From CANGYM01 sp044372405 (lineage in GTDB: Bacteria; Pseudomonadota; Alphaproteobacteria; JAJTHO01; CANGYM01), in the NCBI GenBank assembly GCA_044372405.1, contig JBILRW010000003.1, positions 19,565-83,564 of the forward strand: 64,000 bases of DNA, given 5' to 3'. The position numbers and the translations under genes are program-made. This document shows, one piece after another, positions 17,343 through 26,320 of this stretch; positions within the stretch are counted from its first letter, which is position 1, and the number at the start of each line of letters is the position of its first letter. The notes beneath the pieces were generated by a model. That model did no database searches. It saw only the letters and a list, made by a program, of their open reading frames with translations, and was not told where the DNA came from.

Positions 17343-17373
17343 TTGTGATACTCATTCTCCCTCACATTATAAT
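17343..17373 (+). promoter_or_regulatory. Putative rpsU promoter
   Basis: TTGTGA at 17343-17348 and a perfect TATAAT at 17368-17373, 19 bp apart, lie 31 bp before the rpsU start. TAGGAG at about 17390-17395 is the ribosome site. Confidence 0.45.
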
Positions 17374-17404
17374 GCTCAAGACCCATTAACTTAGGAGTTT
17401 CCCC

Positions 17405-17608
17405 TTGCTGGTTCATGTTAAAGACAACAATGTTGATCAGGCCCTGCGTGCCCTGAAAAAAAAGCTGCAGCGCGAAGGTGTTTTTCGCATCATGAAGGCC
17501 AAGCGGTTTTACGAAAAGCCCTCCGAAAAACGCGTTCGGGAAGAGTCCGAGGCCGGTCGTCGTTACCGTAAACAACTTCGCAAGCGTTTGGAAAAAGAAG
17601 GCTATTAG
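17405..17608 (+). CDS. rpsU: 30S ribosomal protein S21
   Basis: S21 is a small basic protein near the anti-Shine-Dalgarno end of 16S rRNA. The 67-residue product contains VKDNNVDQALRALKKKLQREG and FYEKPSEKRVREESEA, both diagnostic. The start is TTG at 17405 with TAGGAG 9 bp upstream; this gives the standard N-terminus, and no ATG or GTG alternative exists. A good -10 box precedes it. addA begins 6-24 bp after the stop. Confidence 0.95.
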   Translation: MLVHVKDNNVDQALRALKKKLQREGVFRIMKAKRFYEKPSEKRVREESEAGRRYRKQLRKRLEKEGY

Positions 17609-17614
17609 GCCTTT

Positions 17615-20600
17615 TTGGGGGTATGGTCAGGTGTGTTTGTTCCCTCACCTTCTCCCCTAAGCCCCCCCGTTCACCAGGCCGATTTAACCCAGCGTCGCGC
17701 CAGGGATCCTGAATCATCCTTTTGGGTCACGGCGTCCGCCGGTGGCGGCAAAACAAAACTGCTGTGCGACCGCGTGGTTTCCCTGCTGTGTCATGGTGCT
17801 GATCCCCGAAGTATTTTGTGCTTGACCTATACCCGGGCCGCAGCTTCGGAAATGAAGAACCGGGTTTTATCTCTTTTACAAAAAATCGCTCACCGTGACC
17901 CGGCCTATACTGATTTTCATGATCTTTTATGTCAAAGGGGGGTTGATCCCGTTCGTTTTTGTTTGTCACTCATGGATGATCAGCATCTGTTGTCGTTTCA
18001 AACCATTCATGCGTTTTGTGAACGTTTGCTCAGGCGGTTCCCTTTAGAGGCCAATATCGCCCCCGATTTTAAAGTGTTAGAGGAAGAAGAGGCCCAAACC
18101 CTGCTGGCCCAAGCCGCCGAAGGCTTTTATGATCTGGACACCATCCAGGGGGACGCGGGCACAGCCACTTTACTCGCGCGTTATCTGCACGAGGGGCAAT
18201 ATCAAGATGTCCTAAAACCCCTGATTCGAAAACGTTATTTGTTGTACCAGGCCGTGATGATGCCAGAGGCAATGTTTCGGGACGCCCTGAAAGAGCAGCT
18301 TCTTTTGCCCCCTGGTACGGAGGACCTTGAGGCCCTGCAAAAAGAAAGTCGAACCTCTTTACCCGATGATGCTTTACAGCGCATCGCCGCCGCCCTGGCC
18401 GTCAGTCCTAGTGAGAAAGATCGGGAGAAGGGGGATTTTTTCACCTCTTTTCTCGCCGTCCCCCACCCTCAACGGGATTATGAGGGCTATGCCGATTTTT
18501 TCCTAACCGACAAAGAAACCGTGCGCAAAACCCTGGCCACGCAAAAGGCCCCGTTATTTCCCGAAGATCGAGCGTCTCTTGCGGAGGAGGCGATACGGCT
18601 TTATACCCTGCGGCAACAGATTTATGCCGCGGAATGTGTTGAGGCCACCGTGGCCCTGCGCTCCGTGGCCACGGCGGTTTGGGCGTCGTATATCACCGCG
18701 AAAGAGGCGGCGGGGGCGCTGGATTTTGATGATTTGTTAGAGGGCACGCACCGCCTGTTACAGGATCACAATGCCTGGATTGCCTATAAACTGGAGCACG
18801 CGTTAAAGCACATCTTGCTGGACGAGGCCCAGGACACCAACCCCCATCAGTGGACCCTGATTAAGCATTTGCTGGCGGAAACTCTGGCCGGCGATACCGA
18901 AACGCGAAAAACCCTTCTGGTGGTGGGGGATTATAAACAGTCCATTTATCGGTTCCAGGATGCCGATCCCGATGCCTATCGCGCCGAGTACGACACACTT
19001 CAGGCACGCTATGGGGAGGCGGAAAAGTCCCTCACCCCCCTGCAGCTGAACACATCGTTTCGCACCACGCCCGATGTTTTGGGGTTGGTGGATGACGTGT
19101 TTCAAAAAACCCCCTGTGGGCAAGGGGTTGTGACATCGGGGGACGCCCCCCTGATCCACCATCCCGCCCGGACCCAGTCCAGGGGCCAGGTGGTTTTGCA
19201 TCCTCTGATGGTCTTACCGCCCAAAAATGCGGAGGAAACCTTTATCCTTCCCACCCATCCGCGCCAGGGACAAAGCCCGGAAGATCAGATTGCCGACACC
19301 ATTGCAACGGCCATTCAGGACCTTTTATCCAACGGGCAGGGCCTGCCCTCCCGCCAAAATCAGCCCATCACCGCGCCGGATATCTGGATTTTGTTGCAGC
19401 GGCGGGGGAAATTGCAACATTCGTTGCTCTCGGCCCTCTCGGCCCGAAATATTCCCGTGGCGGGGGGGGATCGGATTTTGCTGAAGGAAACGTTGGCTGT
19501 CAAAGACCTCTCCGCGTTGCTGCTGTTTATGGTGGAGCCCGAGGATGATTTTACCCTGGCGTGTCTCCTCAAAAGTCCCATCGGTGGCCTTACGGAAGAT
19601 GAACTCTTTACCCTTTGTCACGGACGATCCGGCACCGTGTGGTCATCGCTGTATGATCATGCCCATCAAGACCAAGCCCCCCCCGTTTTTGGTCGCGTTT
19701 ATGCGTTGCTGCAGCATTTTCTCAATCATGCCGATGTGTGGACACCCCATCAAACGCTGAGTCATTACCTTTATGAACAGGGGGGCTACGCCGCGTTTCG
19801 GGAGGCTTTTGGGCGGGAGGTTGATGAGATTGTTCATCTGTTTCTCACCTACGCCCTGAAATTTGAAGAGGATGTCACCCCCACCCTGGCTGGATTTCTC
19901 CCGTGGTTTGAGCGCCATGCGGTGAATATCAAACGGGAAACGCTGGGCCAGGGCGTTCGTATCCAAACGGTGCATGGGGCCAAGGGGCTGGAGGCCCCCG
20001 TGATTATCCTGGCCGATGCGGGGCACAGACCAACGCCCCGGCCCAGTCCCGTTGTCTGGTTACCCCAGGGATTTTTGTGGGTGCTGCCCAAACGAACGTT
20101 ACATGTCCTAACGCCCTTGAAAGAGGATTTAAAACAGCAAGATGAAGAGGAATACCATCGCCTCCTTTATGTCGCCATGACCCGGGCAGAGGATGCCCTG
20201 CATATTTTTGGGGCCTCGCGCCAGGCTGCTGCCCCCGAAGAAACCTTACCCGAACATCCAACATGGTATCAGGCTCTGGCTTCCCAGATCAAAATTCAGG
20301 GACAGCCTCTTGAGGGCAATTCAGAAAACCCGGCATATGCCGTGGGGGCGTTGCCCCGGGCCAGCACGCCGCCTGTTCACAATACCCCAGAGACCTCGAC
20401 GTTACCCAACTGGTTAACCTTGCCTTCCCCTGATCCTGAAGATTCTAAACCCACTGCCTCTGCGGACAGTGAGGCCATCACCCTGGGTCTGGCCATTCAT
20501 TCGGGGATGCAGCATTGCTTGGCGGGGAATGTTCAGCGTGAAGATGACTTATGCGAGATTTTGCTTTCTTTTTATGACGCTTCTATCGCCAAAACAGCCG

Positions 20601-20866
20601 CCACCCGGGCATGGGCGGCGTATCAAGATCAGCCTTTTCAGTCTCTCCTTAACCAGAGCTACCGCGTAGAAACTGAGGTTGCCCTGTGCCATCAGGGAAA
20701 AATGCTCCGCCTGGATGCGCTGCTGATTTCCGATGATCATCTGATCATTGTGGATTTTAAAAGCGGGGATACAACGCGGGCCGATCTTCAAATGGGAAAC
20801 TACGAGCAGGCCTTGCGGGCTCTGTATCCCCATCACACCATCGAAAGTCGGGTTGTGGGGGTTTAG
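17615..20866 (+). CDS. addA: Double-strand break repair helicase-nuclease AddA
   Basis: AddA pairs with AddB to resect DNA ends. The product has Walker A ASAGGGKT (about residues 40-47), the UvrD-type motifs CLTYTRAAASEMKNRV, LDEAQDTNPHQW, VGDYKQSIYRFQDAD and VHGAKGLEAPVI, YVAMTRAED near residue 855, and a C-terminal RecB-type nuclease domain with GLAIHSG, LRLDALL and VDFKSGD. TTG 17615 is the longest start; GTG 17633 is an alternative. The chain stops just after YEQALRALYP, a little earlier than relatives I remember. addB, normally adjacent in alphaproteobacteria, is absent here. Confidence 0.93.
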   Translation: MGVWSGVFVPSPSPLSPPVHQADLTQRRARDPESSFWVTASAGGGKTKLLCDRVVSLLCHGADPRSILCLTYTRAAASEMKNRVLSLLQKIAHRDPAYTDFHDLLCQRGVDPVRFCLSLMDDQHLLSFQTIHAFCERLLRRFPLEANIAPDFKVLEEEEAQTLLAQAAEGFYDLDTIQGDAGTATLLARYLHEGQYQDVLKPLIRKRYLLYQAVMMPEAMFRDALKEQLLLPPGTEDLEALQKESRTSLPDDALQRIAAALAVSPSEKDREKGDFFTSFLAVPHPQRDYEGYADFFLTDKETVRKTLATQKAPLFPEDRASLAEEAIRLYTLRQQIYAAECVEATVALRSVATAVWASYITAKEAAGALDFDDLLEGTHRLLQDHNAWIAYKLEHALKHILLDEAQDTNPHQWTLIKHLLAETLAGDTETRKTLLVVGDYKQSIYRFQDADPDAYRAEYDTLQARYGEAEKSLTPLQLNTSFRTTPDVLGLVDDVFQKTPCGQGVVTSGDAPLIHHPARTQSRGQVVLHPLMVLPPKNAEETFILPTHPRQGQSPEDQIADTIATAIQDLLSNGQGLPSRQNQPITAPDIWILLQRRGKLQHSLLSALSARNIPVAGGDRILLKETLAVKDLSALLLFMVEPEDDFTLACLLKSPIGGLTEDELFTLCHGRSGTVWSSLYDHAHQDQAPPVFGRVYALLQHFLNHADVWTPHQTLSHYLYEQGGYAAFREAFGREVDEIVHLFLTYALKFEEDVTPTLAGFLPWFERHAVNIKRETLGQGVRIQTVHGAKGLEAPVIILADAGHRPTPRPSPVVWLPQGFLWVLPKRTLHVLTPLKEDLKQQDEEEYHRLLYVAMTRAEDALHIFGASRQAAAPEETLPEHPTWYQALASQIKIQGQPLEGNSENPAYAVGALPRASTPPVHNTPETSTLPNWLTLPSPDPEDSKPTASADSEAITLGLAIHSGMQHCLAGNVQREDDLCEILLSFYDASIAKTAATRAWAAYQDQPFQSLLNQSYRVETEVALCHQGKMLRLDALLISDDHLIIVDFKSGDTTRADLQMGNYEQALRALYPHHTIESRVVGV

Positions 20867-20984
20867 ACCAGAACGGGTGACTGACTTGGCCTTTTTTTTA
20901 AATTTTGATCAAAAACACGCTTTAACAAAACCATTTTTTATGATAGGGTTCCCAAAATAAGATTCATTTTTTTTGGAAAATATC

Positions 20985-23558
20985 ATGACTGATTTTGATT
21001 CGACGAATCCGACCCATCAACGTTTGGTTGAGATTGTGGCAGCGCTTCTGACGCAGAACAACAACAATAAAACGGTTGCGGCAGCCAGGTTGGCCACGAT
21101 CCTTGCTTCTACCGGAAATTCAGCATTGCAAAGTATAGGAAATCCCTACCCTGCCCGCACAATTTTGGCCTTAACCGATGAGTCAAAACGAAACCTTCTA
21201 AAAAATAACCCCTATTGGGAAATCATAGTAACGCTTGAGGATGTGACCCTGCAAAGAATTGAACTGGCCCTGGATGCCCGTCAGGGTGCTGCGGCCTATA
21301 AAGCCAAAAAAACTCCCAGCGGCAATGATTATCTTGATTTTACCCAGCTGGCCGATTGGCTTCAAAAACAAAAGGATGCAGTGGCCAGAGCGGCATCCAG
21401 GCTTTCAGAAGCCCAAAGAAAATTTTCCGAAATGGAGCAGCGTTTTGTGACGACGCCCGTTTCAGAATATGACCGCAACCGTACGGTTGATCAGGTTTTG
21501 GCCGCCGCGTATTCAAAAACGTCCTTGTCTGGGGAAACCTTGGCGTATCTTCCCATTTTGTTGGAAAGAACGGGATATTCTGTGGAAAATGAAGGGGCAG
21601 CAGAGGAATTTTACCTATGTCTGATGCGGGGTCTAAAAGCAGGCAGGCCGAAAAATAGCGTCGCCCAGTTAAGCGCCGCAACGCCCAACGATAATATTGT
21701 TCCTCTGATTAAGGGGCAAGTTTTACGGGACGCTGTTGAAAAACTTTTGTCCTCAAAAAAGCCTGAAAATGAACAATTTTATGAACCGGTTGCCGGGTTA
21801 CTCGAACTGCTTTTGATTCATGCGTATCAAACCACGACGGATTTTACAGTCAGGCTCGCAGAAAGAGAACAACAACGCCCAGAAGCCAAAAATGAGAAAA
21901 AAATCTATAATAAGAGACCCTTGTCCCCCGAGGCCATAGGTCAAATCAACACGCTGATCCAACAATCATACAAAACACCGAAAGCTTTGGCCCAGGCTTT
22001 GGACTATGAGGCTCTATCACAAAAATTCCCAAATCGGATGCGAACGAACCTTTCGCTTGACATAGTTTTGGAGAATAACGACGCCCTTTTCCCAAAGGAA
22101 CGAGCCGGGACCATAGAGATCCTCCTGGAAGACTTATCTGGAAAAACGATGCCCACAGAGCAAGAGATTCAGGCTTTTCATGAAAGTTTTGAGCATTTAA
22201 AGAAACTCTATGATGTTGGCTGTGGCACTCGAACTGCACTCAATAATCACTTAAAACAGAAGGCTGAGCAAGAAAATCGCGATCTTCTCTCGCTTTATTT
22301 GCGTTCTGGAAACTTTAATTTTGATCGTGATTTTAGTAACGCGAACACCCTGCATCCGCATCTTTTCCGGGAATTATCAGAAACGGTCACAGAACTGGTT
22401 GCATCTGCCCAGGAAAAAAGAGAAAAAATCGCTGAAATAAAAAAGGCTAATGATCAGCCCAACCTGTCAGCTTTTTGCAAAAGCCAATTTGGCGTCGATC
22501 CGTTTTATTTGTACCTGGTGCTGCATGGCGGGCAAAAGGGACAGAGGTTTAATGCAAAATTTGCCAATGAAGAAAGGGATGTCTTGATTCAATCTCACGG
22601 CGAAGATTTTAAAGCATGGGCGCATAAGGCCGAGGAGACCTTTCTTTTGGCTTTTGACCCTCTTTGTCAAGCGTTGGACACTGGTTTTCAGAGCCTATCT
22701 GCAAAGGAGAAGTCAATTCTTTTTCTCTATAACGGTGTCGGTTTTAATGACGACACACAAAAATACTATCCTTCCCAGAGACAGACGCAGGAAGCTATTA
22801 GTAAAGATACTAATGTTTCTGATGCTGCAATAAGTATTATAAAACAAAAAGCATTACGGAAATTACTTAGCCCCTATAATTCAACAGAATTATTGTTTCC
22901 CCAAGACGAAGAGAATAAGCTGATTTTGCCTTCAGGCACATTTAAAAGTCTTTTTCTTGCAAACGATGAACGTAAAGATATAGGCGAGACAATAAGGTTT
23001 TACGCGGGCATGGCTGCCCTGGCGCCGCAATCATCAGCGTTGGAGCCCTTATGGCGCGCCTACTGTCATCCCACTTTTGAGAAAATAGCCCGAGTGATTT
23101 CTAAAAATCCATGGGATTTTTACCGAGGCGAACTCAACACTCATCCTAACCCCTTTGACTTTCGGTTTAATCCTAAAGGGCAAAATCCAGATGATTACTT
23201 AAGCCCTGAAAACATAAAAGAAATCCTTACCGAGGCCCCAGGATTTTTGGCATGTGTGCAGGAGGCGTCGTCCTGTTTTCATCTACAGAACCCTGGACAG
23301 AATGCCCTTATTGTAAGCTATCAAAAGCCAGAAGAAGCAACAAACGAAACAAAAGGATCAGAGACCTATTTTGTTATTCATACAAAAGAACCGCTAACTG
23401 CTACAGATGCCAGCATCATCAATACAGTACCAGGTTTCACGCACGTCTGCTATCAGGCAACCGAAGAAGACCTTAAAAACCCCCCGACTGTCCTCTTTAA
23501 AGAGGATCTACCTGTGTTTGAGGCCATTAAGGAGGCTTTAGGGCAACAGAGGGGGTAA
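20985..23558 (+). CDS. 857-residue orphan protein with a sigma-70 region 4-like segment
   Basis: I do not recognise the overall family. ATG 20985 is preferred over an upstream TTG (20973) because of GGA spacing. The protein is mostly helical, charged, without signal peptide or clear membrane segments, with coiled-coil-like stretches near residues 130-170 and 475-495. Residues 571-640 resemble sigma-70 region 4: LSAKEKSILFLYNGVG, then a helix-turn-helix (TQEAISKDTNVSDAAISIIKQ) and KALRKLLSP, aligning with LTAREAKVLRMRFG...IRQIEAKALRKLRHP of E. coli RpoD. There is a 9-residue insertion before the helix-turn-helix. No region 2 is evident. Base composition is visibly more A/T-rich than neighbours, hinting at transfer. 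It stands alone between addA and the convergent ubiA. Confidence 0.8.
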   Translation: MTDFDSTNPTHQRLVEIVAALLTQNNNNKTVAAARLATILASTGNSALQSIGNPYPARTILALTDESKRNLLKNNPYWEIIVTLEDVTLQRIELALDARQGAAAYKAKKTPSGNDYLDFTQLADWLQKQKDAVARAASRLSEAQRKFSEMEQRFVTTPVSEYDRNRTVDQVLAAAYSKTSLSGETLAYLPILLERTGYSVENEGAAEEFYLCLMRGLKAGRPKNSVAQLSAATPNDNIVPLIKGQVLRDAVEKLLSSKKPENEQFYEPVAGLLELLLIHAYQTTTDFTVRLAEREQQRPEAKNEKKIYNKRPLSPEAIGQINTLIQQSYKTPKALAQALDYEALSQKFPNRMRTNLSLDIVLENNDALFPKERAGTIEILLEDLSGKTMPTEQEIQAFHESFEHLKKLYDVGCGTRTALNNHLKQKAEQENRDLLSLYLRSGNFNFDRDFSNANTLHPHLFRELSETVTELVASAQEKREKIAEIKKANDQPNLSAFCKSQFGVDPFYLYLVLHGGQKGQRFNAKFANEERDVLIQSHGEDFKAWAHKAEETFLLAFDPLCQALDTGFQSLSAKEKSILFLYNGVGFNDDTQKYYPSQRQTQEAISKDTNVSDAAISIIKQKALRKLLSPYNSTELLFPQDEENKLILPSGTFKSLFLANDERKDIGETIRFYAGMAALAPQSSALEPLWRAYCHPTFEKIARVISKNPWDFYRGELNTHPNPFDFRFNPKGQNPDDYLSPENIKEILTEAPGFLACVQEASSCFHLQNPGQNALIVSYQKPEEATNETKGSETYFVIHTKEPLTATDASIINTVPGFTHVCYQATEEDLKNPPTVLFKEDLPVFEAIKEALGQQRG

Positions 23559-23569
23559 TCTCACTCCCC

Positions 23570-24364
23570 CTACCCCACCAACAAATCCCCCATAATCACC
23601 AACCCCAGCCAGCCGTTTTGATCAAACCAGCGGGCTGTTTGGGGGTGATTTTCGGGGGACCAGAAACGCGCCAGGGCGGCGCACCAAATCACCCCGAACA
23701 GCAAAATCAATGGCGCGAAGGTGCCCCACAGCACAAAGGTGAGGGCATAAAGGAGCAGAACCGCCGTTTTTACCTGAGACCCAAACAATAAGGCACCGGA
23801 TTTTAAGTGTAGTTTTGCATCATCCGTGCGATCTTGACAGGCGTACAGGGTGTCATAGGCCAAGGTCCACACCACGCACGCCCCATACAAAATCCATGGC
23901 ATGGGCTGCCCCAGGGTGGCGGCCACCACCAAAACACCGGCGTTAAAGGTCAGGGCCAAAATGACCTGGGGCCAAAAGAAAAATCGCTTCGCCAGCGGAT
24001 ATAAAATCACCAGCGGCATCGTGGCCAAGCCCACCAGAATGGCTTGCCGGGGTAGTTGGAGGAGCACCCCAAGACCCAAAAGCAAAAAAAACACCAAAAC
24101 CAACAGGGCCTGGCGTGGGTTAACCTTGCCCGAGGCCAGGGGGCGATGACGGGTGCGGGCCACGGCCGCATCAATGCGGCGATCCCACAAATCGTTGATG
24201 ATGCAGCCCGCGCTGCGCATGGCAAAGGACCCCAGAAAAAACAAGACATAAAAAAAGAGCGGGGCCTGAAACAGGGCCAGGGCAAAGGCACAGGGCCAAA
24301 ACAATAACAATGTCCCCACAGGTTTTTTTAGACGTATGAGGTGCCCCAGATCCCCCAATGTCAT
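23570..24364 (-). CDS. ubiA: 4-hydroxybenzoate polyprenyltransferase
   Basis: UbiA attaches the polyprenyl tail to 4-hydroxybenzoate in ubiquinone synthesis. The 264-residue integral membrane protein has RLKKPVGTLLLFWPC, the first Asp-rich motif NDLWDRRID, RTRHRPLASG, and the second motif region YDTLYACQDRTDDAK that binds magnesium-diphosphate. It has about eight to nine membrane segments. It lies 9 bp after fliP on the same strand, and a polyprenyl synthase that could supply its substrate is at 56.8 kb. It converges with the 857-residue orphan. Confidence 0.93.
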   Translation of the reverse strand: MTLGDLGHLIRLKKPVGTLLLFWPCAFALALFQAPLFFYVLFFLGSFAMRSAGCIINDLWDRRIDAAVARTRHRPLASGKVNPRQALLVLVFFLLLGLGVLLQLPRQAILVGLATMPLVILYPLAKRFFFWPQVILALTFNAGVLVVAATLGQPMPWILYGACVVWTLAYDTLYACQDRTDDAKLHLKSGALLFGSQVKTAVLLLYALTFVLWGTFAPLILLFGVIWCAALARFWSPENHPQTARWFDQNGWLGLVIMGDLLVG

Positions 24365-24373
24365 GAGGCCTCC

Positions 24374-25129
24374 CTACCCAAAACTCTGCACCAAAGAGCC
24401 CGCCAAAATATACCACCCATCCACCAAGACAAAGAAAATCAGCTTAAACGGTAAGGAAATGGACACCGGCGGCAGCATCATCATCCCCATGGACATTAAA
24501 ATGCTGGACACCACCATATCGATAATCAAAAACGGGATGAAAATCAAAAACCCCATTTCAAACGCGCGGCGCAATTCACTTAGGATAAAGGCGGGGATGA
24601 GTATGCGAAACGGCAGGGCTTCGGGGGTGGTCACCTCCGTTTTTTTCACCAGATTCACAAACAACGCCACATCCTTTTCCCGAACTTGCTTTCGCATAAA
24701 GGCATGAAAGGGCTTGCCCACCAGCGTTAACGCTTCTTCTTCTGTGATTTTTTCCGCCATCATGGGCTCAATGGCGGTGGTATAGGCTTCTTCTAACGTG
24801 GGCGTCATAATAAACAGCGTCATGAAGAGCGCCAAGCCAATCAGCACCACATTGGGCGGGGTTTGTTGCAACCCCAGCGCAGTGCGCAAAAAGGAAAACA
24901 CAATAATAATGCGGGTAAAGGATGTCACCATCACCAAAATGGACGGCGCCAGGCTAAGGACCGTAATGAGGGCCACCAACTGAAAAATTCGTCCCGAGGC
25001 CTCCCCCTGCATCTCGTCCGCAAAATCAATGGAAATGGCCTGGGCCCAGGCCCCAGCGGGACCAAGCAGCAGAATCGCCACAAAAAAACCAAGGATCATA
25101 CCAACCCTGGTCATGACAACTTTAGACAT
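24374..25129 (-). CDS. fliP: Flagellar export apparatus protein FliP
   Basis: FliP forms the core of the type III export gate with FliQ and FliR. The 251-residue protein has a cleavable-looking signal (ILGFFVAILLLGPAGAWAQA), then SFTRIIIVFSFLRTALGLQQTPPN, ALFMTLFIM, and the C-terminal ILSELRRAFEMGFLIFIPFLIIDMVV signature. ATG 25129 has AGAGGA about 8 bp upstream. It is isolated from fliQ/fliR and lies between hemH (62 bp) and ubiA (9 bp), so flagellar genes are dispersed in this genome. Confidence 0.95.
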   Translation of the reverse strand: MSKVVMTRVGMILGFFVAILLLGPAGAWAQAISIDFADEMQGEASGRIFQLVALITVLSLAPSILVMVTSFTRIIIVFSFLRTALGLQQTPPNVVLIGLALFMTLFIMTPTLEEAYTTAIEPMMAEKITEEEALTLVGKPFHAFMRKQVREKDVALFVNLVKKTEVTTPEALPFRILIPAFILSELRRAFEMGFLIFIPFLIIDMVVSSILMSMGMMMLPPVSISLPFKLIFFVLVDGWYILAGSLVQSFG

Positions 25130-25191
25130 AGGGTGTTTCCTCTCCCTTTATTGTCCCCATGGGGCCTAAATTGGGGTCAAAAGTCAAGGGT

Positions 25192-26196
25192 CTATCGACA
25201 CGCACAACCGGAAAAATCATCAGGGCAGCGCGCGGGGGGCGGACAGAGAGCGCCTGGGGCGGACAGAGTGGTTTTTACCACATCCGCCAGAGCCGCCATA
25301 TACAGGGGATGATCCGCCACAGTACCAATGCGTGTCATTTGGGGAACGCCGGCTTCCTCAGCCAAATGTCGGTATTCAATATCCAGCTCCACCAGGGTTT
25401 CGGAATGCTCGGACACAAAGGCAATGGGGACAATGGCCAGATTTTTTTTCTGGTCCCCTGCCCTCTTAAGTTCCGATTCTGTGGACGGTCCAATCCATGT
25501 CATGGGTCCGACACGACTTTGATAACAAATCTGAAAATCCAGGTTTGGGATGGCCAACTGGGCCACCACCGCCGCCACGGTTTGTTCCACCTGCCATTGA
25601 TAGGGATCTCCGTCTTTCACAATTTTTTCGGGCAACCCATGGGCGGAAAAGAGGACTCTCGTGTTGGTAAAATCAACAGCGGCCTCGGTGATTTTGGCCG
25701 CAACGGCCTGAATCCACAGGGGGTGCGTTGGATAACAACAGGCGGTTTGGGTGGGGGCGGCTAGTCCCTTTTCCTTGGCCACCTCATACCATTTTTTCAC
25801 CGATGATCCGGTTGTTGTGGTTGAAAATTGGGGATAAAGGGGCAGTAAAATCACACGATCCGGGGCATAGGCCAAAACATCATCCACCACAGCCTCTGTC
25901 ATGGGGTGCCAATAACGCATGCAAATAAAGGTCTTTGTATCAGGCCCAAGCAGGGTCTGCAGGGCGCTGGCCTGAGCCTGAGTATTTTCCAAAATGGGGG
26001 ATTTGCCCCCGATGTGATCATAAATTTTCGCCGCCACGGGGGCCCGTTTGCGGGAAATCAGCTGCGCCAGCAGGTACCGAAAGAATCCAGGCACCCGTAT
26101 AATTGCCGGATCATTAAACAAATTAAACAAAAACGGGCGTACGGATTCGGTTTTATCCGGTCCCCCAAGATTAAACAAAACAACGGCGGTTTTCAT
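25192..26196 (-). CDS. hemH: Ferrochelatase, probable [2Fe-2S] type
   Basis: HemH inserts Fe2+ into protoporphyrin IX, the last step of heme synthesis. The 334-residue protein has VLFNLGGPD near the N-terminus, YPQFSTTTTGS, the active-site FSAHGLPEKIV, YQSRVGPMTWIGPST and IAFVSEHSETLVELD. The C-terminus has Cys324-x6-Cys331-x-Cys333, the same spacing as the cluster ligands Cys332/339/341 of Caulobacter-type ferrochelatase, and Cys153/154 lie where its fourth ligand (Cys158) would be. A frame extension to 26532 is not used; ATG 26196 gives the family start. It is divergent from ettA and upstream of fliP. Confidence 0.95.
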   Translation of the reverse strand: MKTAVVLFNLGGPDKTESVRPFLFNLFNDPAIIRVPGFFRYLLAQLISRKRAPVAAKIYDHIGGKSPILENTQAQASALQTLLGPDTKTFICMRYWHPMTEAVVDDVLAYAPDRVILLPLYPQFSTTTTGSSVKKWYEVAKEKGLAAPTQTACCYPTHPLWIQAVAAKITEAAVDFTNTRVLFSAHGLPEKIVKDGDPYQWQVEQTVAAVVAQLAIPNLDFQICYQSRVGPMTWIGPSTESELKRAGDQKKNLAIVPIAFVSEHSETLVELDIEYRHLAEEAGVPQMTRIGTVADHPLYMAALADVVKTTLSAPGALCPPPARCPDDFSGCACR

Positions 26197-26320
26197 GATG
26201 CGTGCTTTCTCTATCTCTTGATGTCCTAAGAAAACGCTTTCTTGGAAAACCCTCCCTCGACATCTTGGCGTCTTTATGTCACAAGAAAGCCCTGTGATCA
26301 AATGATTCTGGGGGAAAGCC

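Noticed and set aside
20985..23558. Annotating the 857-residue protein as a true sigma factor
   Set aside because: Only a region 4-like segment is visible; no region 2 (-10 recognition and core binding) was found, and the length is far beyond standard sigma factors.
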